The notes under the pieces: generated by a model
Databases searched by the model: none
Told to the model about the DNA's origin: nothing
Seen by the model: the letters and a program-made list of their open reading frames with translations, nothing else
Position numbers and translations under genes: made by a program
In this document: positions 13,058-22,591 of the stretch, one piece after another
Layout of the letters: every line of letters starts with the position of its first letter
Position numbering within the stretch: position 1 is the stretch's first letter
Source of the DNA: Palaemon carinicauda
Lineage: Eukaryota; Arthropoda; Malacostraca; Decapoda; Palaemonidae
Direction of reading: 5' to 3'
Assembly (NCBI RefSeq): GCF_036898095.1
Contig: NC_090745.1
Span: 78,002,130-78,066,129 of the forward strand
DNA: 64,000 nucleotides

Positions 13058-14590
13058 ACCTTAGAGGTATCAGCAGAGTTCTGACCTCTGGAGCGAATAT
13101 CCTGAGAGATATCGTGTATAAATCAGGGACTTATTAATAACAAGCCATGGCTATCCTTCCCCGAATGGAGTTAAATTTGTCTCGAAGGATAAGGTAGAGG
13201 GTAGGATGCATGGGCAATATGAGCCGTTACAACTCCCGATCTCAATGGGCTACAACTAACATGTTTCCTGTTGAACCATTTCCTTTTCCCAGCGTCATCT
13301 TTGACGATCGCTTGGGAAGTTTCTGCCATTTTTTCTTAGCAGTTTGAGCGGTTTTCGATTATGGATGCTTCGGCTTCTTCCTCATCGATTAAGTTGAGTA
13401 CCCTCTTTTTTGTGTGTTGGAGAATTTCTCCTCCCCGCCTCGTGTATTTTTAGATTTATATGCTTTTATTGTTTTGTGGCCGGCATGCGGTCGGCGTCAT
13501 TACACCATGTTACCAAATCGCACAGAAATGATTAGTTATTTAGTCATATTATTGTAGGAGTATGTTTTACATGATTCTGTTACAGTGTGGTAATATATGG
13601 GTATCCCACCTCCCTTTATCGGTGTTTCTTGTGTGTTTTTTATTAGCATAGACTTAGGCTAGCTCATTACCCTAGCTGGCACCCTTGCCTAATAAGTTTT
13701 CATTCATGTAACCTTCCCTTCTATCACCTAACCTTTCTGGTTTGGTGAGGCTGTCATCGTCCCAAGCTGTCGACTTGTCACGGCTGGGAGCTGCAGTCTT
13801 GAAGGTCCCTCTGGGAGTTGGATAGTGTTTTCAGTTGTCCTACGGTGACTGTTTTCACTTTCCACTTAGCCTATATGTGTGGCAAGATGGCACAGATCTT
13901 GGGATCTTATTCCCTGTGTCTACGTATCTTTACCCATTGGAACGCTTTTTCCCCTGTTCTAATGCTGACAGGTCGACCCTTTGTGTCACTTTGACCATTC
14001 CTATGGTTCCATCTTAGTCTTTGGTAGGCTATTCCTGGTTGTGAGGACTTGTCCTCTGTGTCCTATGACCGCAAACTCCTTGGAACACTATTCCTGTTCT
14101 AATGTCACAGTTGGGCCTTCCTGTCATACTGCCTCACCAATTTCTGAGTCTCCAATCCAGCCCTTTTTCTCTTTCCCTTGTGCCTATTAGTGTGCCTACT
14201 TGCTTTGGAACTTTGTTCCCATCCCTGTCTATTCCCATGGTGGCTGATGTACATTTGTCTCCATCCTTGGACAGGATACCTTGTAGGCTATCTTTCTTGG
14301 CCCTAGGTAGGCGAGATTTTCTCCTTTCATGGACTAACTCTTTCTGCCACCTTAGAGACCACCCTTGGGTGTTTTCTTTGCCCCTTCCCCTGTAATGGGA
14401 ACTATGTTCTTGTCTAGTCATCTTACCTGGGTTTTGAGTTTTCTCCACCCACTAGGTAGGCTAGGCTTGCCTAGATAGTTCTCCCTATGGCCTAATCCTA
14501 TCAAGGCATAGAGTTGTTAACCCTTGGGGTCCTCCACTGCCTCCTTGGCAGTTGCCTGTTCTGTGTCTGCAGCGTCCCTTCCTGTGCTAT
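13058..14590 (+). mobile_element. Diverged DIRS-related 5' end (ITR piece plus leader)
   Basis: The stretch at 13058-13130 parallels the terminal repeat of the large DIRS element. Both have TTACCTTA(G/A)GGTA, an AATTC/GTTCTGA block, then CTGGAGCGA(A/G)TATCC and GATATCG(T/C)G in the same order. About 200 bp further on, ATGGATGCTTCGGCTTCTTC and AAGTTGAGTA parallel the short Met-Ala/Asp-Ser-rich leader at 48009-47973 of that element. The rest, to 14590, is C/T-rich with loosely repeated TTGGAAC...CCTGTTCTAATG phrases and no coding frame. I read it as the 5' end of a related, older DIRS copy on the plus strand, cut off where repeat R1 begins. Confidence 0.5.
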
Positions 14591-15160
14591 GTCCCTCTTG
14601 CTGTGGAGCCTTGACTCCCTTGCCTGGTATAGTGTGTCTTATTCTTTCTACATTCTCTTTTGTCCTCATACACCTGACAACACTGTGATTACCAATCAAA
14701 AATTCTTCGTTCTAGGGTTAACTATTGCATTGTAATTTTTAGGTGCCTACTTTCATCCTGGTAACGTTAGAAAAGGTTCTTTAGCTATTGTGAGCAGGTC
14801 TTCTACGAGAACGCCACTCCAAAATCAAACCATTGTTATCTAGTCTTGGGAAGTGCAACAGCCTCTATACCATGGTCTTCTGCTGTCTTGGGGGTACAGT
14901 TTTCTTGCTTGAGGGTATCAGGAAACACTATTCTATCATATATTTCTACCTTTTGTTTTTTCATGAATTTATAGTTCAATTATCAAATATTTATTTAAAT
15001 ATGTGATAGAGTTCTTAAAATATATAATTTTGATTGGTTAATACTTCTCTTGTAGTTTATATATTTCCTTATTTCCTTTCCTCACTGGACTATTTTTCCC
15101 TCTTGGAGCCCTTGATATTATAGCTTTTCTAATTAGGCTTGTAGCTTAGCTACTAATAAT

Positions 15161-15165
<5 letters not shown>
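14590..15165 (+). repeat. Interspersed repeat R1, long copy
   Basis: Landmarks in order are TGTCCTCATACACCTGACAA, GAGCAGGTCTTCTACGAGA, CAAAATCAAACCATTGTT, ACCATGGTCTTCTGCTGTCTT and TTTCCTTTCCTCACTGGACT, then a GGCTTGTAGCTTAGCTACTAATAAT tail described in two parts. The same order occurs at 50002-50645 (minus), 31185-31580, 51520-51880 and, partly, 30600-30765. The family is noncoding and ends in TAA-type repeats. That suggests a SINE or the 3' end of a non-LTR element. Confidence 0.8.
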
Positions 15166-15214
<49 letters not shown>

Positions 15215-15223
15215 TCGATAGGT

Positions 15224-15291
<68 letters not shown>
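15163..15291. repeat. (TA)n microsatellite
   Basis: Two TA blocks split by a short GATCGATAGGTAGA segment, directly after the R1 tail. Confidence 0.96.
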
Positions 15292-15293
<2 letters not shown>

Positions 15294-15394
15294 GTATTTA
15301 TATGGATCGGTTATAACAACAAAAGATGAAGACTGGCAACTTAGATGAAACAGTTTAGTGAGGTCAAAAATAGGAGATATTAAGGGAATAATTT

Positions 15395-16374
15395 GGTTGA
15401 TATACCTGAAGCTGAGGAAGACCTCGAGGTGCCCATGAATGAATTCAGTGTGTTTCAAGTCGAATCCAACTTTGAAGAACTCAAGAGATGGAAAGCCCCT
15501 GGATACTAGGGAATAACTGCTGAGAGGATACTAGCCAAAAATGAAGTGCCTCCCAGAATACTTACAAGATTATTTTGTAGATTATTGCGTGAAGAGGCTA
15601 ATCCTGATGAATGGGAGCTAGGCGTGTTGGTGAAAATAGAAAAAAAAACGGAGATTTTAAATATTTACGTAATTAGAGGCATCACACTTATGTCAGTTTT
15701 CATGAAAATATATAATAGGCTCATTCTAAATAGACTAGAGAGAAAGAATGATGAAAACCTGAGAGATAAACAAGCAAAATTTCGAAAAGGGAGAAGTATT
15801 ACTGACCAAATTTTCATTTTAAGACATGTGGTACGGCAATGTGTAGAATATAGAAATCCACTTTTAGTGGCATTTGTGAACTATGAAAAAGCCTTTGATG
15901 TGAATTATGAAAAAGCCTTTGATAGTGTACACCAGCCAGTTTTGTGGAGTCCTGTGTTATTATGGAGTTCCTCTTAAATATGCAAATTTGATTAAGTCTG
16001 TTCTTGAGCATAGCATGTGCAAAGTTAATGTTAGTGGAGTCCTATCAAATGAATTTTCAGTGAACAGCGGATTACTCCAAGGGAACGTGTTGTCACCTAT
16101 GTTTTTTATCCTCTTCGTGAATTGTGTAATGCATAGAACAGTTGGGGATGGATGAGAAGGATTGGACTGGATCGGTAACAGGAAATCAGCGGACCTAGAA
16201 TATGCTGATAATACTGTCCTTATTAGCATAACACTGCAGGACTTGTGAAGCTTGCTTACCAGAATGTATGAAATATCACATGAGGTTGGGCTCAATATAA
16301 ATAGAAGAGAGATAATGAGAACGGAACATGCAATGGAAGATGAAATATCATTGGAAGGAAAAAGGATTAAGCTA
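15395..16374 (+). pseudogene. RTE-like reverse transcriptase, 5' part (interrupted)
   Basis: The frame reads FEELKRWKAPGY, a stop, ITAERILAKNEVPPRILT, then RLILNRLERKNDENL, KQAKFRKGRSITDQIFIL and motif A NYEKAFDSVHQPVLW. After a frameshift near 15950 come SGLLQGNVLSPMFFILF, a weak LEYADNTVLI (catalytic second Asp replaced by Asn), and GLNINRREIMRTEHAMEDE. A perfect-frame 24-bp duplication at 15876-15923 repeats the motif A residues. Stops, the frameshift and the YADN change make it inactive. The frame stops at 16374 where a PIF transposon begins, and its downstream part resumes at 20017. Confidence 0.85.
15876..15923 (+). repeat. 24-bp tandem duplication inside RT motif A
   Basis: Two adjacent 24-bp units, 15876-15899 and 15900-15923, differ at one base and each encode VNYEKAFD. 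The frame is kept, but an extra copy of a catalytic block should be disabling. Confidence 0.9.
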
Positions 16375-16376
16375 AT

Positions 16377-16399
16377 GACATACTACAAGCTGCAAACCG
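16377..16399. repeat. PIF left terminal inverted repeat
   Basis: The end begins GACATACTACAAGC and continues with CAAACCG. It is imperfectly inverted relative to 19989-20012. Confidence 0.7.
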
Positions 16400-16562
16400 C
16401 GAAAGTTTGAACCTGATATACTATAGCAGCAAACCGACCTGCAGTGCGGTTGTCTCTCAGTGTTGTTCGGACATCAGAGTAGTATGGATGTGGCAAATTT
16501 CAATTAAGATTGCAACTTTGTGTGCTGCTGAAAGCGAAGGGTTATTGGATGCTCCTGGAAAT

Positions 16563-19141
16563 GTCCGGACCTGTTCAGTTCACCCCTACAACCGTGGCCG
16601 AGATCCTTTCCCTCGCTTCTACGCAAATATTAGAAACCACAGCGATAAATCCTTCACCTACCACCGAATGACAATATCAACCTTTGATCACCTGCTCGAA
16701 GTGCTACGCCCAGCTATCACGAAGACAGAAACTTCTTTTGGAAAGCCAATATCTGCAGAGAAAAGGTTGACCATCACCCTCGGGTAAGGTTATTTATATT
16801 ATCTAAACAAAATGTAACTATTTAGTTGATACTATAGCTTTTTAACTAGAAGAATACACTATAGCAAAATTAAATTTACGTAGAAATTGGATAAAACAAA
16901 ATAACAGCATGGCTTTCAATACCGTTTATTTGAAGAAACAGGAATTATAACATCAGACATGAGAAGGAAATGCCGTTATCCATTCGGTTCATTGAATTGA
17001 AATGCTGTCAAGTTAAAGTAACATCACATTATTCTTTCCATCATAAATTTCTAGAAACTTAAAATTCAAAACTTGAAATTCCTTTGAACCGCTGCATATA
17101 ACAAAGTTAGCTGAAATGGCTTCATTTTATGCGCAAATGTAATAAATCTTTTGTTGATGGACAGCCAAAATTATTAGAACTGAATTTTATACCATTATTT
17201 ATTCACTGTGAATTGGGTGAGGGTAAGTAAGGACTCACCACAGAACCTGTCGGAGATGCACTTGCTGAATAAGAACTCATCGTATTTGACCAAAACTGTT
17301 GTTGATCTTCTCCACGCCACTGAGGTTGGTAATAGTTTTGTGGGTAGAATTGTTGCCAGGTGGTCAGAGGAGAGATTAAATAAACATTTTGAAAAAAATT
17401 GGCTACGTGTGTCCGAAATTCCCACTTTTTTGCTGTAGTTAGGTTTTTGTAATCTGGGAGTAGGGACATCAAGTACGACTTGTCTGCATCTTCTGGATCG
17501 TTGTTTGGCGACTGAAGTGTCTTTGTTGCCTGGTCCAGGCTGCTAATGAGGGATGCCTGAAAAGGGGTTATCTTTGATGGCTGGCGTGGTTTTTTGAAGA
17601 CCCCCTTCCGGCGGCTTTGTGGAGGGTCGATGGACGAGGTTGACATTAATAAATCGTCTTCATCATCCAGAAACGCGGACTCATCAGGATCTGGATCAGC
17701 CGTGTCGTCATCTTCGTACTGGCCACTTGTACTAAAAAGAAACAATTACGCTAAGTAATACCCGGCAATCTCTACTCATATAAAGAATTAGATGTATGTG
17801 CATAGGTGAAAAATTTAAAAAAACAAGTTTGGACTAGACTCTAGAGTGTATCTTCTTTTTTCGGCGCTGGTACGAAGGAACGTCAGAGCTTCAAAATGGA
17901 CGTATTTCTTTTTCTTTGAGGCACAGTCTCCACTCTTTGTTTGAAGGGATTTGAACATTGAATCCCTAATGTTCTTCCATTTGAGCTTCATATAGTTCCC
18001 TGTAATGAATAAAAAATCAGTTTGAGTATAAAACACGAATACGATGTTTCCGTAAAAAGTGTAAATTCACATTCATAGAGTACACTTATATATGCCCACA
18101 AGCCTCAATAAAAATGCAAAAGCAGGTTGGTTAGGTTAGGTTCAAAGTCTGGGTGAATCACTCTTCTGTAATTTTTCCCTAAAACATTTTCATATATTAT
18201 GATACCTCTTGGCCGAGGGAAATATTTTTATACCCTCTTCTGTTTTTCCACATATACCTGGCTATGGGAAATTCCTTCACGGCTCTTCAGTTTGAATTCC
18301 ATAATGGAAGAAGTACCATTGCTAAGATAGTTTTTGATAAATGCGAAGCAATCTGGATTCTTTTAAAAGATATGGAAATGCCCGAAGTAACTAGTGAAGA
18401 ATGGTATAACATTGCCGAGACTTTTGAAAAGAAAACTAATTTTCCCAATTGTTTGGGAGCCATTGATAGTAAGCACGTTCGTTGTATGAAGCCTCACAGT
18501 TCTGGTTCAAAATTCTTCAACTATAAGAAATGTTTTTCAGTGGTTTTAATGGCTGTTGCTGACGCCAACCTTCAATTTGTCTCTATCGGTGTGGGGTCGT
18601 ACGGCCAAGAAGGTGATTCGACTGTTTTTCGAAACAGTGGTTTCGGATCAAAGTTATACTTCGAATAACCTAATATCCCACAACCTCAGCTCTTACCTGG
18701 CACTAATGATGACCCCCAACCATTTGTTTTTATTGGAGATGAAGCCTTCAAAGTGCATACCAACCTATTGCGACCCTTCCTCAGCGGGAACTTGATTCTC
18801 GTAAACGAGTTTATAATTACAGACATTCAAGGGCCAGACGTTCCGTGGAGTGCGCATTTGGATTATTGGTGAATAAGTGGCAGATTTTTCACAAACCGAT
18901 CATGGTTGCACCTGATTTTATAGATTCTATTGTCAAAGCATGTTTTATATTACACAATTTCGTCAGACGAAAGGATGGAGTCAATTACTATGACTGTGAC
19001 GAAGCTGAGGAGTCCCCATTCCGTGATGTCACTACCACCGGGCCGGCTCCTCGTGTTTTAGGAATTCAAGTTCGGGATTATTTTGCTGACTACTTTATTG
19101 AAGTGGGTGCTGTCCCCTTTCAAGACAAATACCATTATTGA
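16563..19141 (+). pseudogene. Harbinger-type DDE transposase, spliced and broken
   Basis: Exon 1, ending at about 16784, encodes RFYANIRNHSDKSFTYH, FDHLLEVLRPAITK and KRLTITLG before a GTAAGG donor. Exon 2 resumes at 18254 with YLAMGNSFTALQFEF. It continues with NCLGAIDSKHV (first Asp), LMAVADANLQFV (second Asp), FIGDEAFKVH and SRARRSVECAFGLL (Glu), then CFILHNFVRR. The order and motifs are those of Harbinger/HARBI1-type nucleases (DDE_Tnp_4). Damage: a TAA at 18666-18668, a frameshift near 18775, and an apparent acceptor change. Bases 18252-18253 read AT where AG would restore an in-phase junction (exon 1 leaves two bases, A at 18254 completes Gly). Start unknown; an upstream Met at 16407 is in frame but looks non-homologous. 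Normal length is about 350-450 residues. Confidence 0.85.
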
Positions 19142-19359
19142 AATATTTGTACCTTTGAAAATGTAAATAAATGCTGATACTTAATTTTCTTTGTTTGTTC
19201 TTCCTTGCTGAGGGAATCCCATTCTTCGTAGATGCCATTAGCTACAGTTACCCAGGCTTTATCTTTTTCCGCCCTATCTTCATATTGATCACAACCCTTG
19301 TCCCAGATGGCAGGCTGTTGCTCTACCATAGAAAAAATCACTTCCGCAGACATATTCAA
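17203..19359 (-). pseudogene. MADF-BESS DNA-binding protein of the PIF element, three exons
   Basis: Exon 1 (19359 to about 19190) gives VIFSMVEQQPAIWDKGCD, Y.DRAEKDKAWVTVANG and EEWDSLSKEEQ, the start of a MADF domain. Exon 2 (about 18000 to 17825) gives YMKLKWKNIRDSMFKSL and KKYVHFEALTFL, its second half, after a TTACAG acceptor. Exon 3 (about 17728 to 17203) is acidic, then basic. It holds DADKSYLMSLLPDYKNL and WEFRTHVANFFQ, a BESS motif, and ends Gln/Tyr/Ser-rich. PIF elements of insects are known to carry a MADF partner gene thought to bind transposon ends. By hand the simplest splice phases do not fit perfectly, so either junctions differ or small indels exist. Exons 2 and 3 lie inside the transposase intron on the opposite strand. 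Confidence 0.75.
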
Positions 19360-19814
19360 AAAGGTTCACTATTGATATCTGTATATTATTAGGAATTCTG
19401 AAAAACAGGAGTGTGAGCGAGAAAAGAAGTGCACCTGACGACTGCTTCGAAGCTACTGCAGATCAAAGTCATCACAGGCAGGGTTGTCAACTTTGGGTTG
19501 ATAGCGAACTGAGGGAATTATATTAAAAAACAGTTAAATTACAGTTTTGCTTTTAGCAATAAATATTGCAATAGATAGTACTGCGTAATTATATACTAAT
19601 AGTGTTATCTTGTTAGTTTAAAGCCACTTCTACCCATATTGGTGAAATTGGCATTAATAATGAACCAATGAAAATATAAGGAAATAATAGAAATAATACA
19701 TGGAGATTTTCAACATACTTACATTAGTAGAAATAGATATATACCAGAAAAGATAAATGTTTTCCCGCTGCCGCACCTGGCATAATATGTCAGTAGCCAT
19801 AGCCTAACATGTGT

Positions 19815-19990
19815 TGACTCTGTAAACCGCGACCGCGCGCGGCATTATTTTTCCCGCCAACATATGCAACAGAAAAAAAACAGACAGCGGCAACCACGAC
19901 CGCGCGCGGCGTCGGTTTCTCTAGTATGTCAGGTCCCATAGGATAACACATGCTGGCGGGATTTTTTACGCCGCTGCCGCGCACGGCAAC
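19815..19990. repeat. GC-rich subterminal repeats of the PIF element
   Basis: Three spaced copies of a motif like ACC(G/A)CGACCGCGCGCGGC lie near 19825, 19895 and 19975, inside the right end. The surrounding DNA is AT-rich. Subterminal repeats often serve as transposase or partner-protein binding sites; that role is inferred. Confidence 0.6.
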
Positions 19991-20012
19991 GGTTTATCGC
20001 TTGTAGTATGTC
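19989..20012. repeat. PIF right terminal inverted repeat
   Basis: It reads CGGTTTATCGCTTGTAGTAT then GTC, the reverse complement of the left end with mismatches in the middle. Confidence 0.7.
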
Positions 20013-20016
20013 GCTA

Positions 20017-20613
20017 CACTTAAAGAAGTGGAAATGTTTAAATATTTTGGAACTAGAGTATGATCTCTAATACAGGATCCTTATATTTGAGTTTGATGAA
20101 AGATTTAAACAAAGGTAATCAGATAATGGGTAGATTAAGTAAAATTTGGGAATCTGATAGCCTGAAATTATACATAAAAATCATGGTATATATCACTTTA
20201 GTGAGATCTGTGTTACTGTATCGACATGCATCGTGGTATGACAATGAAACAATATCCAACAGATTTTGCAGAATTGAGAACAAACCCCTAAGAAAAATAT
20301 CTGGAGTTAAATGGCAGAACAGAATTGGAAATGAAACTATAAGAGAGATTATTCGAGTGTCATGTGTGGATGAGATCATGGTGAGGGACAGATGGAGAGG
20401 TTTGAGCCAGCTTTTCGCACTCCCCAAGAGAGATTTGTTTACCAAACTTTCAACTGATCTCCACCAGACTAGAAGAGTTGGAAGACCCAGGCCTACATGG
20501 CTGAGGACTAAAAAGCGTGAAGTAGAAGGTGATGAAGGGCGAAGTATTGATTTAAAAGCTCAAGATAGAGCCGACTGGTGAAATCTAACCGAGGCCTTTT
20601 GCGTCAACAGGCG
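20017..20613 (+). pseudogene. RTE-like reverse transcriptase, 3' part (after PIF insertion)
   Basis: The frame reads KEVEMFKYFGTRV, a stop, then DLNKGNQIMGRLSKIW, SVLLYRHASWYDNET, PLRKISGVKWQNRIGN and VRDRWRGLSQLFALPKRD, ending with GRPRPTWL. It finishes at GAGGCCTTTTGCGTCAACAG, a familiar 3' end of these elements. These blocks follow the RT catalytic region in RTE-like elements and continue the segment ending at 16374. The clean 173-codon stretch 20060-20581 is only the tail of the protein and has no catalytic residues. A TA array starts right after the 3' end. Confidence 0.82.
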
Positions 20614-20617
20614 TAGT

Positions 20618-20763
<146 letters not shown>

Positions 20764-20774
20764 TAACTTCACCA

Positions 20775-21430
20775 GTTGAAATATTGAAGCACCTGACCTG
20801 GGGCCTAAAGCAACAGTAGGAAAAATAAATAAAGCTTTAAAATACATGAAAAGAGACAAACTATAGGAGAAGATGGCATAGCATGATTTAATAATGAATG
20901 GAGAACATTTCATGGTAATAAAACTCGCTGAACTCTACACCAAATATCAGCAGGATTGCTCTATACCTTCAGCTTTGGAAAGCTTTATTACTATACTAAT
21001 TTGCAAAAAGGGAGGCACAAAAGACCTGAAAAATTACCGCCTAATAAGTTTAATCTTCGTAATACATAAATTATTTACAAAAAAATCATAGGACGAATAA
21101 AAAGACAGCTAGACTATAATAAATCAAGAGAGCAGGCATGCTTTAGAAGCGGGCATTCAACAACTGAACATATCCATATAATTAACCAACCACTGAAAAA
21201 ATGAAAATAGGATGGCAAATCACTATATAGGGGATTTATAAACTATGAGAAAGCTTTTGATTCTGTCAAAACCTCAGGTGTAACGAAAAGCCCTTTAGAA
21301 ACAAGGAATAGAATAATCTTTTGTTAGAACAATCTAAGATATCTGTACAGGGATAAAAGGGTTTCCCACAGAATAATTGTTAAAATTAGGACAGGGAGAG
21401 AAAAATCTATATTTTATGTGTATACCAAGC
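20775..21430 (+). pseudogene. Second RTE-like reverse transcriptase fragment
   Basis: The reading is [70 protein letters not shown] and FINYEKAFDSV. This is the start of an RT domain up to motif A, with several stops and frame changes. The following part is degraded and merges into a segment repeated in inverted orientation at about 24.7-24.9 kb. It comes from a lineage distinct from the 15.4-kb copy. Confidence 0.78.
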
Positions 21431-21542
21431 AAAATTCATTATCGTAATTGTAGTAGTGAAAAAATACTGCGGAAACTATTGAAAGATATTTAAAGTGCTC
21501 CGTGGGATATCATTTGAAAGAATTGACATTTGTAGAGTTCCC

Positions 21543-21601
<59 letters not shown>

Positions 21602-21720
21602 TATAATAGTAATGATAATAATAAAAAAAGTTATATGATTATCAATAAAGATGACAATATTTGTTTTAGTAGCTTTAATTCAAATGAATACTCAGATTCT
21701 TGTCGAGTCCGCTGGAGATT
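21335..21720. repeat. Left outer arm of a nested inverted repeat
   Basis: The segment with GTGTATACCAAGCAAAATTC, GGAAACTATTGAAAGATATT, GATATCATTTGAAAG and, further on, AATACTCAGATTCTTGTC matches the reverse complement of about 24344-24880. The arms also share the internal TAA array. Identity looks like 85-90% outside the array. Confidence 0.8.
21546..21600. repeat. (TAA)n microsatellite
   Basis: Trinucleotide array inside the left outer arm, mirrored by (TTA)n at about 24466-24660. Confidence 0.95.

Positions 21721-21721
<1 letters not shown>

Positions 21722-21811
<90 letters not shown>
21722..21811. repeat. (TA)n microsatellite
   Basis: Pure TA array just outside the 3' end of the left PLE copy. 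Confidence 0.96.
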
Positions 21812-21812
<1 letters not shown>

Positions 21813-22541
21813 TTTACTGCCACAAGGATCACGTGACTTGGTATACGCAAAAGCCAGTAGGAAATAATAAAAAGCTTTAGTACCAAGCGCTTTCGTGCAT
21901 TTTAATACACTTCTTCAGGGTACAATAAAAAGTGAGACATAGTTGAAGGACGTCAATAAGTAAAATAGGATAAAAACAAAAAACTAAAATTTGTTTTGAA
22001 CAGTAGAGAAATGATAGAAAAACATAGTCAGCTAACTAGCATTGTCAAATAATCAAACAACCCACAGCCAAAATTTGTACTTGAACGGAAACTGGTCATA
22101 AACACACATAAAAAAGGTAAACACAAATTATATAATTCTTAATTGTTGAACAATATTGGTCATGATGAGATTATCCAATTTATATAAACCAGCACTAATA
22201 TTAAAAACACAATCCGACTTTATCTTAATAATACTTGATTCTATAATATTTCTCTTCACAACATCTTTACAAAATAGCAGCTCTTTAGATTTCTTCCAGT
22301 CTATCAAGTGATTATATTCATTCATGTGAACGAATAGTGGGTTAGACATATTACCAACTCGAACACAGTATTTATGTTGATTTATCCTTGTTGCCAGCAT
22401 TTTACCACTTTGCCCAATATATTTCAAATTACAACCACTACATGGAATTTCATATATGCAGCCTACACTATTACACGGAGAGTTCTTTATCAAAATACAC
22501 TTTATAGTAGAAGAATTTCTAAAAACAACATTAACATTAAA
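21812..22541 (-). pseudogene. PLE copy, left, GIY-YIG end and 3' terminus
   Basis: The minus-strand frame has NSPCNSVGCIYEIPCSGC, LKYIGQSGKMLATRINQHK, NPLFVHMNEYNHLIDW and VVKRNIIESSIIKIKSD. It is a GIY-YIG nuclease domain with a cysteine-rich entry typical of PLEs. The frame is open from 22493 to 22128, but the copy lacks the whole RT and is cut at 22541. It is a near-perfect inverted copy of 22824-23528. Its 3' untranslated end holds a hammerhead-like motif and runs to the TA array. This copy keeps some 3' sequence (GTCACGTGATCCTTGTGGC) that the right copy lacks. Confidence 0.85.
21880..21923 (-). ncRNA. Hammerhead-ribozyme-like motif in left PLE copy
   Basis: Minus strand, 44 nt. Stem I is GTACC pairing with GGTAC. 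The core is CTGAAGA. After one extra A, stem II is GTGTAT and ATGCAC around a TAAA loop. GAAA follows, then AGCGCT as a self-complementary stem III and T before the stem I return. All core elements of a type I hammerhead are present. The palindromic stem III suggests it would act best as a dimer. PLE pseudo-LTRs are known to carry such ribozymes; activity of this one is untested. Confidence 0.75.
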
Positions 22542-22591
22542 ACTTTTATTCTAATCACCATATTAAAGTAAAACTCTCTGTTTTTTCCTCA

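Larger units (their letters stand above)
16375..20013 (+). mobile_element. PIF/Harbinger transposon with transposase and MADF-BESS genes
   Basis: The ends share an inverted motif: GACATACTACAAGC at 16377 and its reverse complement ending at 20012. Similar AAACCG bases lie further in. A CTA trinucleotide flanks both sides (16372-16374 and 20014-20016), fitting the 3-bp target duplication of this superfamily. The RTE frame before and after belongs to one element, which independently supports insertion boundaries. Inside are a plus-strand Harbinger-type transposase and a minus-strand MADF-BESS gene. Both are damaged, so this copy is not autonomous. Length is about 3.64 kb. Confidence 0.85.

Noticed and set aside
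14134..14448. A 104-codon basic minus-strand frame
   Set aside because: It lies in the C/T-rich leader of a DIRS relative; no motif and no support from the related element.
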